Source: Thioclava sp. GXIMD2076 (GTDB taxonomy: Bacteria > Pseudomonadota > Alphaproteobacteria > Rhodobacterales > Rhodobacteraceae). From it: DNA of 64,000 nucleotides. Location of the stretch: the NCBI RefSeq assembly GCF_037949795.1, contig NZ_CP149934.1, forward strand, positions 372,001-436,000, given 5' to 3'. Made by a program: the position numbers and the translations under genes. Shown piece by piece: positions 1-7,558 of this stretch. Within the stretch, counting starts at the first letter, position 1, and each line of letters opens with the position of its first letter. The notes beneath the pieces are model-generated. The model did not search any database and had not been told where the DNA came from. It worked only from the letters and a program-made list of their open reading frames with translations.

Positions 1-1
1 T

Positions 2-1276
2 CTGACCCATCGTATGGCAAATATATCGTCCGATGGTCTGCAAGTCAGGATGCAGGCAGAAGAAGCAGAAAAAGGCACGGTTTCCACCGAGATCCGGACT
101 TTTGACTATGTGGTGATCGAGAACGGTGGCACCCTGGTCGACAATAGTGCTCTCAACCTTGCGTCGAACTGGGGGGCAATCGGAGATACGGACAGTAACG
201 CGGTCTTCGCGGACATGCAGACCTATCGGGGCGGCGATACGACGAGCCTGAGACAGACAACAGTCAAAGACACAACCTACTTGAAACTTGTCGAAGAACA
301 GTCCTACGACGCAGAAACCAGTCATATGAACGAAAGCGTCGCCTATACCAGCCTCGAGACCGGAAGCTATAGTCTCCTGACATCCGACCCTCAGGAATAC
401 AACACCGTTGAAAGTGCCCTCGAGGTCGGAACGCTATCCCTGAGCCGCAGCAAATCGGACGATGGCTGGGTCCATGTCAGTTTTGGCGAGACGATCGCAG
501 ATGCCGTCGTCGTGCTCGGACCGGTGACAACAAATGGCGGCCAAGCCGTCACAACAGAATTGCGAAATATCACGGATGAAGGCTTCGATGTGCGCCTTTC
601 CGAATGGGATTATCTGGATGGAGCCCATATAGTGGAAAGCCTCTCCTGGATGGCAGGCACCGAGGGCCAGCACATGCTGTCCGATGGCACCAAGATCACA
701 CTCGGCACCCAACAGGTCACGGGCAACCAGACCGCCGCGATTTCCTATGACGGCTTCGATGGCACGCCAACCCTCATTGCCTCGGTCTCGGGAGAGGGTA
801 GCCAGATCGTCACGGAACGGATCGTCTCGGTCGGAACCGAGAGCGCCAAACTGAGGCTCGCCGCCGAGGAATCCGATGGCGGGGTCTCCAGCACGACCAC
901 CCGCGTCGTGCAATGGGCCGCCATCGAGGAAGCGCCCGGATCCTCGGTCTCCGAGGGCTCGGCCCTGATCAGCAGCACCGCCGCCAAGATTTCCGTCGAC
1001 AGCACCTTGGCGCTATTTGCGGATACACAGTCCTATCGGGGAGCGGATACGATCGTCCTGCGCAGCCAAGAGACCAATGATGGCACCAAGCTCTATTTGC
1101 AGGAAGAACAATCCAAGGATAGCGAGACAGGGCATATCTATGAAACGGTCTCCTGGATCACGATTGGCGAAGGCCGCTATGAATTGATCGATCTTGACGA
1201 TGCGGCTGCCGACGAGCCCGTATTGGCTGCTGCCGGTTCGGACATGACCTCCTTCGTGGATGATCTCGTCCTGTGA
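2..1276 (+). CDS. repeat-rich secreted/surface-type protein, C-terminal part (5' end outside window)
   Basis: The reading frame is open to the left edge, so the ATG at 14 need not be the start and the gene is treated as 5'-partial. The visible ~420 residues hold about five degenerate modules spaced roughly 85-90 residues apart. The clearest two contain ADxQ-[TS]-YRG-[GA]-DT followed by LR, about 65-120 and 333-395 residues after the ATG at 14. Others contain a TNGG or VTERI core followed by a short SW/QW strand. This module style is known from large acidic extracellular proteins of marine Rhodobacteraceae, sometimes labelled H-type-lectin-like. The composition is acidic and cysteine-free, which fits secretion. 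No catalytic motif is visible. It ends just before a strong bidirectional terminator. The exact function is unknown. Confidence 0.6.
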   Translation: MTHRMANISSDGLQVRMQAEEAEKGTVSTEIRTFDYVVIENGGTLVDNSALNLASNWGAIGDTDSNAVFADMQTYRGGDTTSLRQTTVKDTTYLKLVEEQSYDAETSHMNESVAYTSLETGSYSLLTSDPQEYNTVESALEVGTLSLSRSKSDDGWVHVSFGETIADAVVVLGPVTTNGGQAVTTELRNITDEGFDVRLSEWDYLDGAHIVESLSWMAGTEGQHMLSDGTKITLGTQQVTGNQTAAISYDGFDGTPTLIASVSGEGSQIVTERIVSVGTESAKLRLAAEESDGGVSSTTTRVVQWAAIEEAPGSSVSEGSALISSTAAKISVDSTLALFADTQSYRGADTIVLRSQETNDGTKLYLQEEQSKDSETGHIYETVSWITIGEGRYELIDLDDAAADEPVLAAAGSDMTSFVDDLVL

Positions 1277-1381
1277 ATATCCGCGGATCAAGGGCGCAAT
1301 TCCGCCCGGGGAGTGCCTTCTGACAAGGCAGCCCCTGCGGATCAAGGCCGTGACAAGGCTCTCTTGGCCCTCGCCATAAAA

Positions 1382-1414
1382 AAACACCGGCACCCCTCGA
1401 GGTGCCGGTGTTTT
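1382..1414. terminator. bidirectional intrinsic terminator
   Basis: A perfect 12-bp stem (AACACCGGCACC with its complement) and a 6-nt loop are flanked by an A-run on the left and a T-run on the right. It separates the convergent repeat protein and gabD-like gene and can serve both. Confidence 0.9.
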
Positions 1415-1426
1415 TGATCGTGTGGA

Positions 1427-2893
1427 TCAGAGACCGCCGAAATGGAAGGCTTTGGTCTCGAGATATTCCTCGATCCCTTCCTGCGCGCCTTCACGGCCCA
1501 GACCCGACGCTTTCACACCGCCGAAGGGTGCTTCGGCATGGCTGACCGCACCGGTATTGAGCCCCACCAAACCGGTTTCCAGCGCCTCGCCGAAGCGGAA
1601 GGCACGGGCCATATCGGTGGTGTAGAAATAGGCCGCCAGACCGAAGGGCGTGCCATTGGCGATTGCCAGCGCCTCTTCCTCGGTCTCGAATTTGAAGACC
1701 GGAGCAACGGGACCAAAGGTCTCTTCACCCGCACATTGCATATCCAGCGTCGCCCCCACCAGCACGGTCGGATCGGCATATTGCGCCGTCAGCTCGCGTT
1801 TCTTGGTCGCGCGGGTTGCGCCCTTGGACAGCGCATCCTCGACATGGCGGTTGATCTTGTCGATCGCGGCCGCATTGATCATCGGACCGATGGTCGTATC
1901 CTCGGCAGTGCCGGGGCCGACCTTCAGCGCATCGACCTTCTCCGCGAGCTTGGCAACAAAGGCGTCATGGATCCCCGATTGCACCAGCAGACGGTTGGCA
2001 CAGACGCAGGTCTGGCCACCATTGCGGAATTTCGACGCCATCGCGCCTTCCACAGCCGCATCCAGATCGGCATCATCGAACACGATGAAGGGCGCGTTAC
2101 CGCCCAGTTCCAGCGACATCTTCTTCAGCGTCGGCGCGCATTGTTCGGCCAGAAGTGCGCCCACACGGGTCGAGCCGGTGAAGGACAGCTTACGCACAAC
2201 AGGGCTTGCGGTCAGCGCGCCGCCAATGGCCTCGGGTCGACCGGTCAGGCAGTTGAGCACACCTTTGGGGATGCCCGCACGCTCGCCCAGCAGGCACAGC
2301 GCCAGCGCCGAATAGGGTGTGAAATCAGAAGGTTTGATGACCATCGTGCAGCCTGCCGCCAGACCCGGTGCCACCTTGCGGGTAATCATCGCGGTCGGGA
2401 AGTTCCACGGCGTGATGATCGCACAGACACCCACCGGCTCTTTCATCGCGAAGATTTTCTTGCCCTTCACGGGGCTCGGGATGATCGAACCGTTGATGCG
2501 GCGGGCCTCTTCGGCAAACCAGCGGATAAAGGAGGCCCCATAGACGATCTCGCCCTTGGCCTCGGCCAGCGGCTTGCCCTGTTCGGCGGTCAGGATCAGC
2601 GCCAGATCATCGGCATTCTCCAGCATCAGATCATACCACGCCATCAGGATATCGGCGCGCTCGGCATGGGTCTTGGCCTTCCACGACTTCATCGCCTCGG
2701 CTGCGGCGGCAATCGCCTCCTCGGTCTCGGCGGCGGTATTGTCGGGCATATGGCCCAGAACGTCGCCGGTCGCGGGGTTCACGACGGGCATATCTGCCCG
2801 CGCGCGCCACTCGCCATTGATCAGCGCCGCCTCGATGAAGAGGGCGGGGTCGCGCAGCTGGGCGCGCAGGTCGAAGGTTTCATGCACGGTCAT
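1427..2893 (-). CDS. gabD: NAD(P)-dependent succinate-semialdehyde dehydrogenase (GabD-like)
   Basis: This 488-residue aldehyde dehydrogenase has the length and sequence style of GabD, which oxidises succinate semialdehyde to succinate in the GABA/putrescine route. The catalytic Glu lies in LELGGNAP and the nucleophilic Cys in GGQTCVCANR. The FTGSTRVG cofactor loop and a C-terminal FGGVKxSGLGREG motif are present. A GGAGG ribosome site lies 6 nt before the ATG. It is the last gene of a three-gene minus-strand operon, and only 1 nt separates it from the upstream dehydrogenase. The family assignment is firm. The actual substrate could be another short semialdehyde made by this catabolic region. 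Confidence 0.85.
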   Translation of the reverse strand: MTVHETFDLRAQLRDPALFIEAALINGEWRARADMPVVNPATGDVLGHMPDNTAAETEEAIAAAAEAMKSWKAKTHAERADILMAWYDLMLENADDLALILTAEQGKPLAEAKGEIVYGASFIRWFAEEARRINGSIIPSPVKGKKIFAMKEPVGVCAIITPWNFPTAMITRKVAPGLAAGCTMVIKPSDFTPYSALALCLLGERAGIPKGVLNCLTGRPEAIGGALTASPVVRKLSFTGSTRVGALLAEQCAPTLKKMSLELGGNAPFIVFDDADLDAAVEGAMASKFRNGGQTCVCANRLLVQSGIHDAFVAKLAEKVDALKVGPGTAEDTTIGPMINAAAIDKINRHVEDALSKGATRATKKRELTAQYADPTVLVGATLDMQCAGEETFGPVAPVFKFETEEEALAIANGTPFGLAAYFYTTDMARAFRFGEALETGLVGLNTGAVSHAEAPFGGVKASGLGREGAQEGIEEYLETKAFHFGGL

Positions 2894-2894
2894 A

Positions 2895-3941
2895 TCAGGC
2901 CTCCAATGCGGCTTTCACGGCCGCGGTGATTTCATCGGTCGAGCTGGCGCCCGGACGGGTGCCGATGCCCTTGGCAGTGGCGGCCTCGATGGCCGACAGA
3001 ATTGCGGTTGCGGCGGTTTTCTCGCCCAGATGGTCAAGCATCATAGCGCCCGACCAGATCGCGGCAATCGGATTGGCGATGTTTTTACCGGCAATATCGG
3101 GGGCCGAGCCATGCACCGGCTCGAACATCGAGGGCACCGACGGATCGGGGCAGATATTGGCCGAGGCCGCAAAGCCAAGCCCGCCCTGAATGGCCGCACC
3201 CAGATCGGTGAGGATATCGCCAAAGAGGTTCGAGGCCACGATCACATCCAGATCCTGCGGCGCCATCACCATCTTGGCGGCCATCGCATCGATATGCATA
3301 TGGCTGACGGTCACATCGGGATATTCAGCGGCGATCTTGTCGGTCATCTCGTCCCAGAACACCATCGAGTATTTCTGGGCATTGGATTTGGTGACAGAGG
3401 TCAGATGCTTGCGCCGGGCCCGCGCCTGCTCGAAACCGAAACGAAGGATACGTTCGACGCCCTTGCGGGTGAAGATCGCAACCTCGGTCGCCACCTCGTT
3501 ATCCTGCCCCTGATGCACGCGGCCACCGGCACCCGAATATTCCCCTTCGGTATTCTCGCGGATGCACAGGATATCGAAGCCTTCGGCCTTCAGCGGGCCC
3601 TCGACGCCCGGCAACAGACGGTGCGGGCGGATATTGGCATATTGGGTGAAGGCCTTGCGGATCGGCAGCAGAAGCCCGTGCAGCGACACCGAATCCGGCA
3701 CCGTTTTCGGCCAGCCCACGGCACCCAGATAGATCGCATCGAAGGGGCGCAGCTGCTCGATCCCGTTCTCGGGCATCATTTTGCCGGTTTCCACATAATA
3801 TTCGCAGGACCACGGGAAGGTGGTGGGCGCGAGAGCGAAGCCGAATTTGGCCGCCGCCACATCCAGCACCTCCATCGTGGCATCCGTTACATCGACACCG
3901 ATCCCGTCACCGGGGATGAGGGCAAGCGTATAGGTCTTCAT
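2895..3941 (-). CDS. tartrate / D-malate dehydrogenase family (isocitrate/isopropylmalate dehydrogenase fold)
   Basis: This 348-residue beta-decarboxylating dehydrogenase starts with the IPGDGIG NAD-site motif. It carries the RENTEGEYSG signature, the SVTKSNAQ loop, and the metal-binding Asp residues in SNLFGDILTDLGA. The IRENTEGEYSGAGGR and VHGSAPDIAGK signatures and the short length favour the tartrate dehydrogenase/D-malate dehydrogenase branch over leucine LeuB or citrate Icd. The ATG at 3941 has AAAGGAG five nt upstream and is preferred to a GTG two codons earlier. It sits between two aldehyde dehydrogenases in one operon, so it probably feeds a hydroxy-diacid into central metabolism. 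Substrate remains inferred. Confidence 0.75.
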   Translation of the reverse strand: MKTYTLALIPGDGIGVDVTDATMEVLDVAAAKFGFALAPTTFPWSCEYYVETGKMMPENGIEQLRPFDAIYLGAVGWPKTVPDSVSLHGLLLPIRKAFTQYANIRPHRLLPGVEGPLKAEGFDILCIRENTEGEYSGAGGRVHQGQDNEVATEVAIFTRKGVERILRFGFEQARARRKHLTSVTKSNAQKYSMVFWDEMTDKIAAEYPDVTVSHMHIDAMAAKMVMAPQDLDVIVASNLFGDILTDLGAAIQGGLGFAASANICPDPSVPSMFEPVHGSAPDIAGKNIANPIAAIWSGAMMLDHLGEKTAATAILSAIEAATAKGIGTRPGASSTDEITAAVKAALEA

Positions 3942-3959
3942 CGTCACTCCTTTGGTCGA

Positions 3960-5423
3960 TCACAGATCGATCAGCACAGATTTCGTGCGCCGGTTGGCGC
4001 GGTAGGCCTCGCGGCCCAAGTCCTTGCCGAGCCCCGAGGCTTTCCAGCCCCCCGTCGGCAGAATGTGATCGCGCGAGCGGCCATAGCGGTTGATCCAGAC
4101 GGTCCCCGCCTCGAGCCGCCCGCCCAGACGCAGCGCGCGGCTGAGGTCGCGCGTAAACAGCCCCGCGCAAAGACCATAGGTGTCATGGGCGGCCTGCGCC
4201 ATGGCGTCTTCCTCGCTCTCAAACGTCTGGAAGGTCGCCACGGGGCCGAAGATTTCCTCGGTCACGGCGGGGTTGGTCTCGTCCACGCCCCCAATGATGG
4301 TTGGCTGATAGAAGCTGCCCTCGCGGTCAAACGCCGCGCCGCCACAGAGGATCTCGCCGCCCTGTGCGCGAGCCGCCTGCACGATGGAATCGATCCGCCC
4401 CATCTGACGGGCCGAGATGATAGGCGAGAAGCCCACACTGCCCGCATGGGTCACGTCGGGAACCTGCTTGGCGAACTCCACCATCAGCTTGGCGGCCAGC
4501 TCATCAGCCACCGATGCCGCCACAAGGATGCGCGAGCCCGCCACACAGAATTGCCCCGCATTGGGCAGAATACCCCGCGCCAGACATTCGGCGGCCTTAT
4601 CCAGATCGGCATCGGCAAAGACCAGCATCGGGCTTTTGCCGCCCAGCTCCAGCGTCATCGGCTTGATGCCATGGCGCGCGATATTTTCCATGATCGCGGC
4701 GCCTGCGCGGGTCGAGCCGGTGAAAGACACCTTGTCGATGCCCGGATGGCCGGTAATCGCATTGCCGGTAGTCGGACCATCGCCCAGCACCACATTGATG
4801 AGCCCCGCAGGAATGCCCGCACGCACCGAGAGTTCCGCCATATAAAGCGTGGTATAGGGCGTCATTTCGGAGGGTTTGATCACTACGGCATTTCCCGCCG
4901 CAAGCGCGGGGCCAAGCTTCCAGCCCGCCATGGAAATCGGGAAGTTCCAGGGCGTCACGGCCCCGATTACCCCATAGGGATGATCCGAGATATAGCCAAA
5001 CTGGCTGTCAGACGTCGGCACCAGATCGCCGCATTCCTTATCGGCAAATTCGGCAAAAAAGCGGATCTGCTCGGCGGTCACCATCACATCGCCCGCGAGC
5101 GCCTGCGCATAAGGGCGCGAGGAACAGATCGCTTCAAGCTGTGCCAGATAGGGCGCCTCGGCCTCAATGAGATCCGCCCATTTATGCAACGCCTTGGCAC
5201 GGTCGCGGGGCGCAATCCCGCCCCAGTTCGACAGTTTCAGCGCCTGACGCGCCGCCCTGACAGCACGATCCACCATCTGCGCATCCGCACAGGCAATCGC
5301 ACCGATACGTTGGCCGGTCGAGGGAGAGATGACCTCGATCGCCTCGGGGGCCGCAACATATTGCCCGCCGATGAAATGGCCCGAAGGGAGGGCAACGGTG
5401 GAAGGGTCGAATGCGAAACTCAT
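3960..5423 (-). CDS. aldehyde dehydrogenase, NAD-dependent
   Basis: This 487-residue class I/betaine-aldehyde-like dehydrogenase has the catalytic Glu in LELGGKSPM, the nucleophile in NAGQFCVAGSR and the FTGSTRAG cofactor loop. PWNFPISMAG lines the NAD channel. A GAGGA ribosome site precedes the ATG at 5423. It is the first gene of the operon that continues into the tartrate-type and succinate-semialdehyde dehydrogenases. The promoter spacer upstream holds two Lrp-type boxes. The likely role is oxidation of an aminoaldehyde or aldehyde released by the neighbouring FAD oxidoreductases or aminotransferase. The exact aldehyde cannot be read from sequence. Confidence 0.85.
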   Translation of the reverse strand: MSFAFDPSTVALPSGHFIGGQYVAAPEAIEVISPSTGQRIGAIACADAQMVDRAVRAARQALKLSNWGGIAPRDRAKALHKWADLIEAEAPYLAQLEAICSSRPYAQALAGDVMVTAEQIRFFAEFADKECGDLVPTSDSQFGYISDHPYGVIGAVTPWNFPISMAGWKLGPALAAGNAVVIKPSEMTPYTTLYMAELSVRAGIPAGLINVVLGDGPTTGNAITGHPGIDKVSFTGSTRAGAAIMENIARHGIKPMTLELGGKSPMLVFADADLDKAAECLARGILPNAGQFCVAGSRILVAASVADELAAKLMVEFAKQVPDVTHAGSVGFSPIISARQMGRIDSIVQAARAQGGEILCGGAAFDREGSFYQPTIIGGVDETNPAVTEEIFGPVATFQTFESEEDAMAQAAHDTYGLCAGLFTRDLSRALRLGGRLEAGTVWINRYGRSRDHILPTGGWKASGLGKDLGREAYRANRRTKSVLIDL

Positions 5424-5496
5424 ACTATCCTCGTCTTTCTTCGCCCCAGCCTAAGCGGGACTGGCGCATCAATTCTGATTAAAACGGCCCTCTTCG

Positions 5497-5540
5497 CAGC
5501 ATTTTCCACTGCGCGGGCCGCTTTGCGGCAGATTATGCCG
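5497..5540. promoter_or_regulatory. two Lrp-type operator candidates upstream of the ALDH operon
   Basis: CAGCATTTTCCACTG (5497-5511) matches 12 of 15 positions of the E. coli Lrp consensus YAGHAWATTWTDCTR. CGGCAGATTATGCCG (5526-5540) also matches 12 of 15 and is itself palindromic. Their centres are 29 bp apart. The second is embedded in TTTGCGGCA, which recurs at three other spacers in this region. The position fits the promoter of the operon starting at 5423. Binding by the neighbouring Lrp protein is inferred. Confidence 0.5.
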
Positions 5541-5542
5541 CG

Positions 5543-6868
5543 TCAGAATTTTGAAACCTTGCCCCATTGGCTCTCGTTAAAGCGGGAGAGCCTGTATTGT
5601 GCGATCTCGGTGATCGGCGTCCGTCCCAGAAGCATGTCGGCCACCAGATGCCCGACCCCTGGCCCGATACCGAACCCGTGGCCCGACAGCCCTGCGGCCA
5701 GCGTCAGACCGGGCAGGCCGGTCTCGGTGTCGATGACGGGCACACCATCGGGGGTAGAATCGATGAAACCCGCCCATGTTGCCTGAACCGGCAGCGCTTT
5801 CAGCGCGGGTAGCAGCGCACGGGCGCGGCTCAGCGTCATATCGATCAGTCCCTTTGCGGGCGTCGGATCCAGAACCCGCATCCGCTCCATCGGCGTGATC
5901 CGGTCGAGCGCCCAGATCTTGCGGGTCTCGAACCCTGCCTTCCATGCCTGCAACCCGCCCGGGCCGAGGCTTTTCCAGCGCTTGGTGAACATCGGCAGGA
6001 AATGTTTCGCTTGAACGATCATTCCGGGCGTGGGGTCCACGGCGGCCTTGCCCGAGATGGCAAGCGTATAGGCGCCGTCGCCGCGCCGCGTCACCGATAC
6101 GGCGGCGGTATGGAGCGCATCGGGCAGCCCCTCGGCCCCCGGCGCAACGGAAAGGATTGAACTGCGCACCGAGGCCTGCGGGAAGGCCAGCCCGTATTGA
6201 TGCAGGAAGCTTGACGCCCAAGCGCCGCCCGCCATCACCACCTGCGCGGTCCGTATGGTACCACGTTCGGTCACGACGCCGCTGACCCGGCCGGCACTGG
6301 TTTCCAGCCCTCGCGCGGCGCAGTTCTGCAAGACGACCCCGCCATGTTTGATCACGCCCTTGGCAATCATCGGCGCCGCGCGCGAGGGATCGGCGGTCCC
6401 GTCACTGGGTGACCAGACCCCGCCTGCCCAAGTCTGGCCGGTTGCAGCGCCCCGTTCGGCCGCTTCCGCCGCCGTCAGCATCCGTGTATCGACCCCTTCG
6501 CCACGAGCGAAACGACCCCACTTGGCCCAGCCCTCGATCTCGGCCTGATCTTTGGAGAGATACAGAAGCCCGCAGCGCCGGAACCCCATATCCTCGCCAA
6601 TGTCGACAGTCATCTCCTCCCATAGTTCCAGAGACTTCGTCGAAAGCGGCAACTCGCGCGCATCACGGTTTTGCTGGCGACACCAGCCCCAGTTGCGGCT
6701 CGATTGCTCGGCCCCGATCCGGCCCTTCTCCAACAGCACGACTTTCTGGCCCGCGCGCGCCAGCCAATAGGCCGCACTCACCCCCGCGATCCCTGCCCCG
6801 ATCACCACGCAATCGGCATGGGTCGGCAGATCGGCGGGGGTATCGAATGTGAAAAGCGGTGCGGGCAT
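5543..6868 (-). CDS. FAD-dependent amino-acid/amine oxidoreductase (DAO/glycine-oxidase-like)
   Basis: The 441-residue protein carries an N-terminal Rossmann FAD motif (VVIGAGIAGVSAAYWLARAG, then an acidic strand end in LLEKG) and the GxSGHGFGIGPGVG C-terminal FAD motif of the D-amino-acid oxidase superfamily. It lacks a secretion signal and is predicted to be cytoplasmic. The frame stays open further upstream, but the ATG at 6868 has a GAGGAG ribosome site and its start abuts the FAD motif, so the longer form, which would overlap the divergent regulator, is rejected. It is transcribed divergently from the Lrp regulator, a common arrangement for amino-acid dehydrogenases such as DadA/PutA. 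It probably deaminates an amino acid or secondary amine. Confidence 0.8.
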   Translation of the reverse strand: MPAPLFTFDTPADLPTHADCVVIGAGIAGVSAAYWLARAGQKVVLLEKGRIGAEQSSRNWGWCRQQNRDARELPLSTKSLELWEEMTVDIGEDMGFRRCGLLYLSKDQAEIEGWAKWGRFARGEGVDTRMLTAAEAAERGAATGQTWAGGVWSPSDGTADPSRAAPMIAKGVIKHGGVVLQNCAARGLETSAGRVSGVVTERGTIRTAQVVMAGGAWASSFLHQYGLAFPQASVRSSILSVAPGAEGLPDALHTAAVSVTRRGDGAYTLAISGKAAVDPTPGMIVQAKHFLPMFTKRWKSLGPGGLQAWKAGFETRKIWALDRITPMERMRVLDPTPAKGLIDMTLSRARALLPALKALPVQATWAGFIDSTPDGVPVIDTETGLPGLTLAAGLSGHGFGIGPGVGHLVADMLLGRTPITEIAQYRLSRFNESQWGKVSKF

Positions 6869-6937
6869 GGGGGTCTCCTCGATCGTTGGCCCCACGCTAC
6901 ACGTCACCCCGCAGCCACATCTGCCAAATCTCAACCA

Positions 6938-6999
6938 TTTGTGGCATATCATGTTGTATACCGGATGCCGCATGCCCTTCCTTGCGCGGAAAAATCCGC
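6938..6999. promoter_or_regulatory. divergent promoter region with Lrp-type operator candidate and second inverted repeat
   Basis: TTTGTGGCATA (6938-6948) is nearly identical to TTTGCGGCATA at 13804. The 15-mer at 6942-6956, read on the minus strand as CAACATGATATGCCA, matches 11 of 15 Lrp consensus positions. A second inverted repeat, GCGGA-AAAA-TCCGC, lies at 6986-6999 near the regulator start. Autoregulation plus control of the divergent FAD gene is the simplest reading. Confidence 0.45.
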
Positions 7000-7033
7000 T
7001 ATGACTAGGGCAGGTAAAGGCGCAGGAACGAAT

Positions 7034-7528
7034 ATGAGCACGGCTTATAAACTGGACAGGATCGATCTGAAGATTCTGGCGGAGCTGCAGCGCAATGGCC
7101 GGATCACCAATGTGGAACTGGCAGATCTCGTGGCACTTTCGCCCTCGCCATGCCTGATGCGGGTGAAAAAGCTCCAGCAAGCGGGCTATATCAGCGGATA
7201 TGCCGCCCAGATCGATATGACAAAGCTCGGTGAGACGCTCACCGTCTTTACGGAATTCACCCTGAAAAACCACCGCCAGATCGATTTCGCCCGATTTCAG
7301 GAGGCGCTCGAGAAGGTCGATAGCTGTGTCGAATGCCATCTGGTCTCGGGCGGATACGATTATCTGGCGAAATTCGTCACCGCCTCGATCGGCGATTACC
7401 AGACCATCCTTGAGGGGTTGGTGGACCGCGATATCGGGATCGACAAATATTTCAGTTTCGTGGTGATGAAGACGCCCTTCGTCAAAACCCAGATCCCGCT
7501 GACGCGGATCTTCGCTGACAGGCTATGA
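7034..7528 (+). CDS. Lrp/AsnC family transcriptional regulator
   Basis: The 164-residue protein has the family layout. An N-terminal winged helix-turn-helix occupies about residues 8-60 (LDRIDLKILAELQRNGRI, then a recognition helix around ALSPSPCLMRVKKL), followed by a RAM ligand-binding domain (about 70-155) with the CHLVSGGYDYL strand-turn typical of effector-binding Lrp proteins. The ATG at 7034 is chosen because it matches the usual family N-terminus. It is divergent from an amino-acid oxidoreductase and ends at a strong terminator. Candidate binding boxes recur in four surrounding spacers, suggesting it is the local activator/repressor of the 1.4-18 kb catabolic operons, responding to an amino acid. 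Confidence 0.9.
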   Translation: MSTAYKLDRIDLKILAELQRNGRITNVELADLVALSPSPCLMRVKKLQQAGYISGYAAQIDMTKLGETLTVFTEFTLKNHRQIDFARFQEALEKVDSCVECHLVSGGYDYLAKFVTASIGDYQTILEGLVDRDIGIDKYFSFVVMKTPFVKTQIPLTRIFADRL

Positions 7529-7556
7529 AAAAGCCCCGCCAAGAGCGGGGCTTTTT
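7528..7556. terminator. bidirectional intrinsic terminator
   Basis: A 12-bp perfect stem (AAAAAGCCCCGC and complement, loop CAAGA) ends in T5 on the plus strand and has A5 at the other end. It separates the convergent Lrp regulator and ABC ATPase genes and overlaps the last base of the regulator stop codon. Confidence 0.9.
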
Positions 7557-7558
7557 GT

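Noticed and set aside
2556..5786. Open frame of about 1076 codons on the plus strand, antisense to the dehydrogenase operon
   Set aside because: It is antisense to three well-supported dehydrogenase genes, has no family motif or ribosome site, and its Arg/His/Gly-rich composition is typical of a GC-rich shadow frame.
6869..7339. N-terminal extension of the FAD oxidoreductase reaching across the Lrp gene
   Set aside because: The FAD motif and GAGGAG ribosome site fix the start at 6868. The extension would overlap the divergent lrp gene and its promoter.
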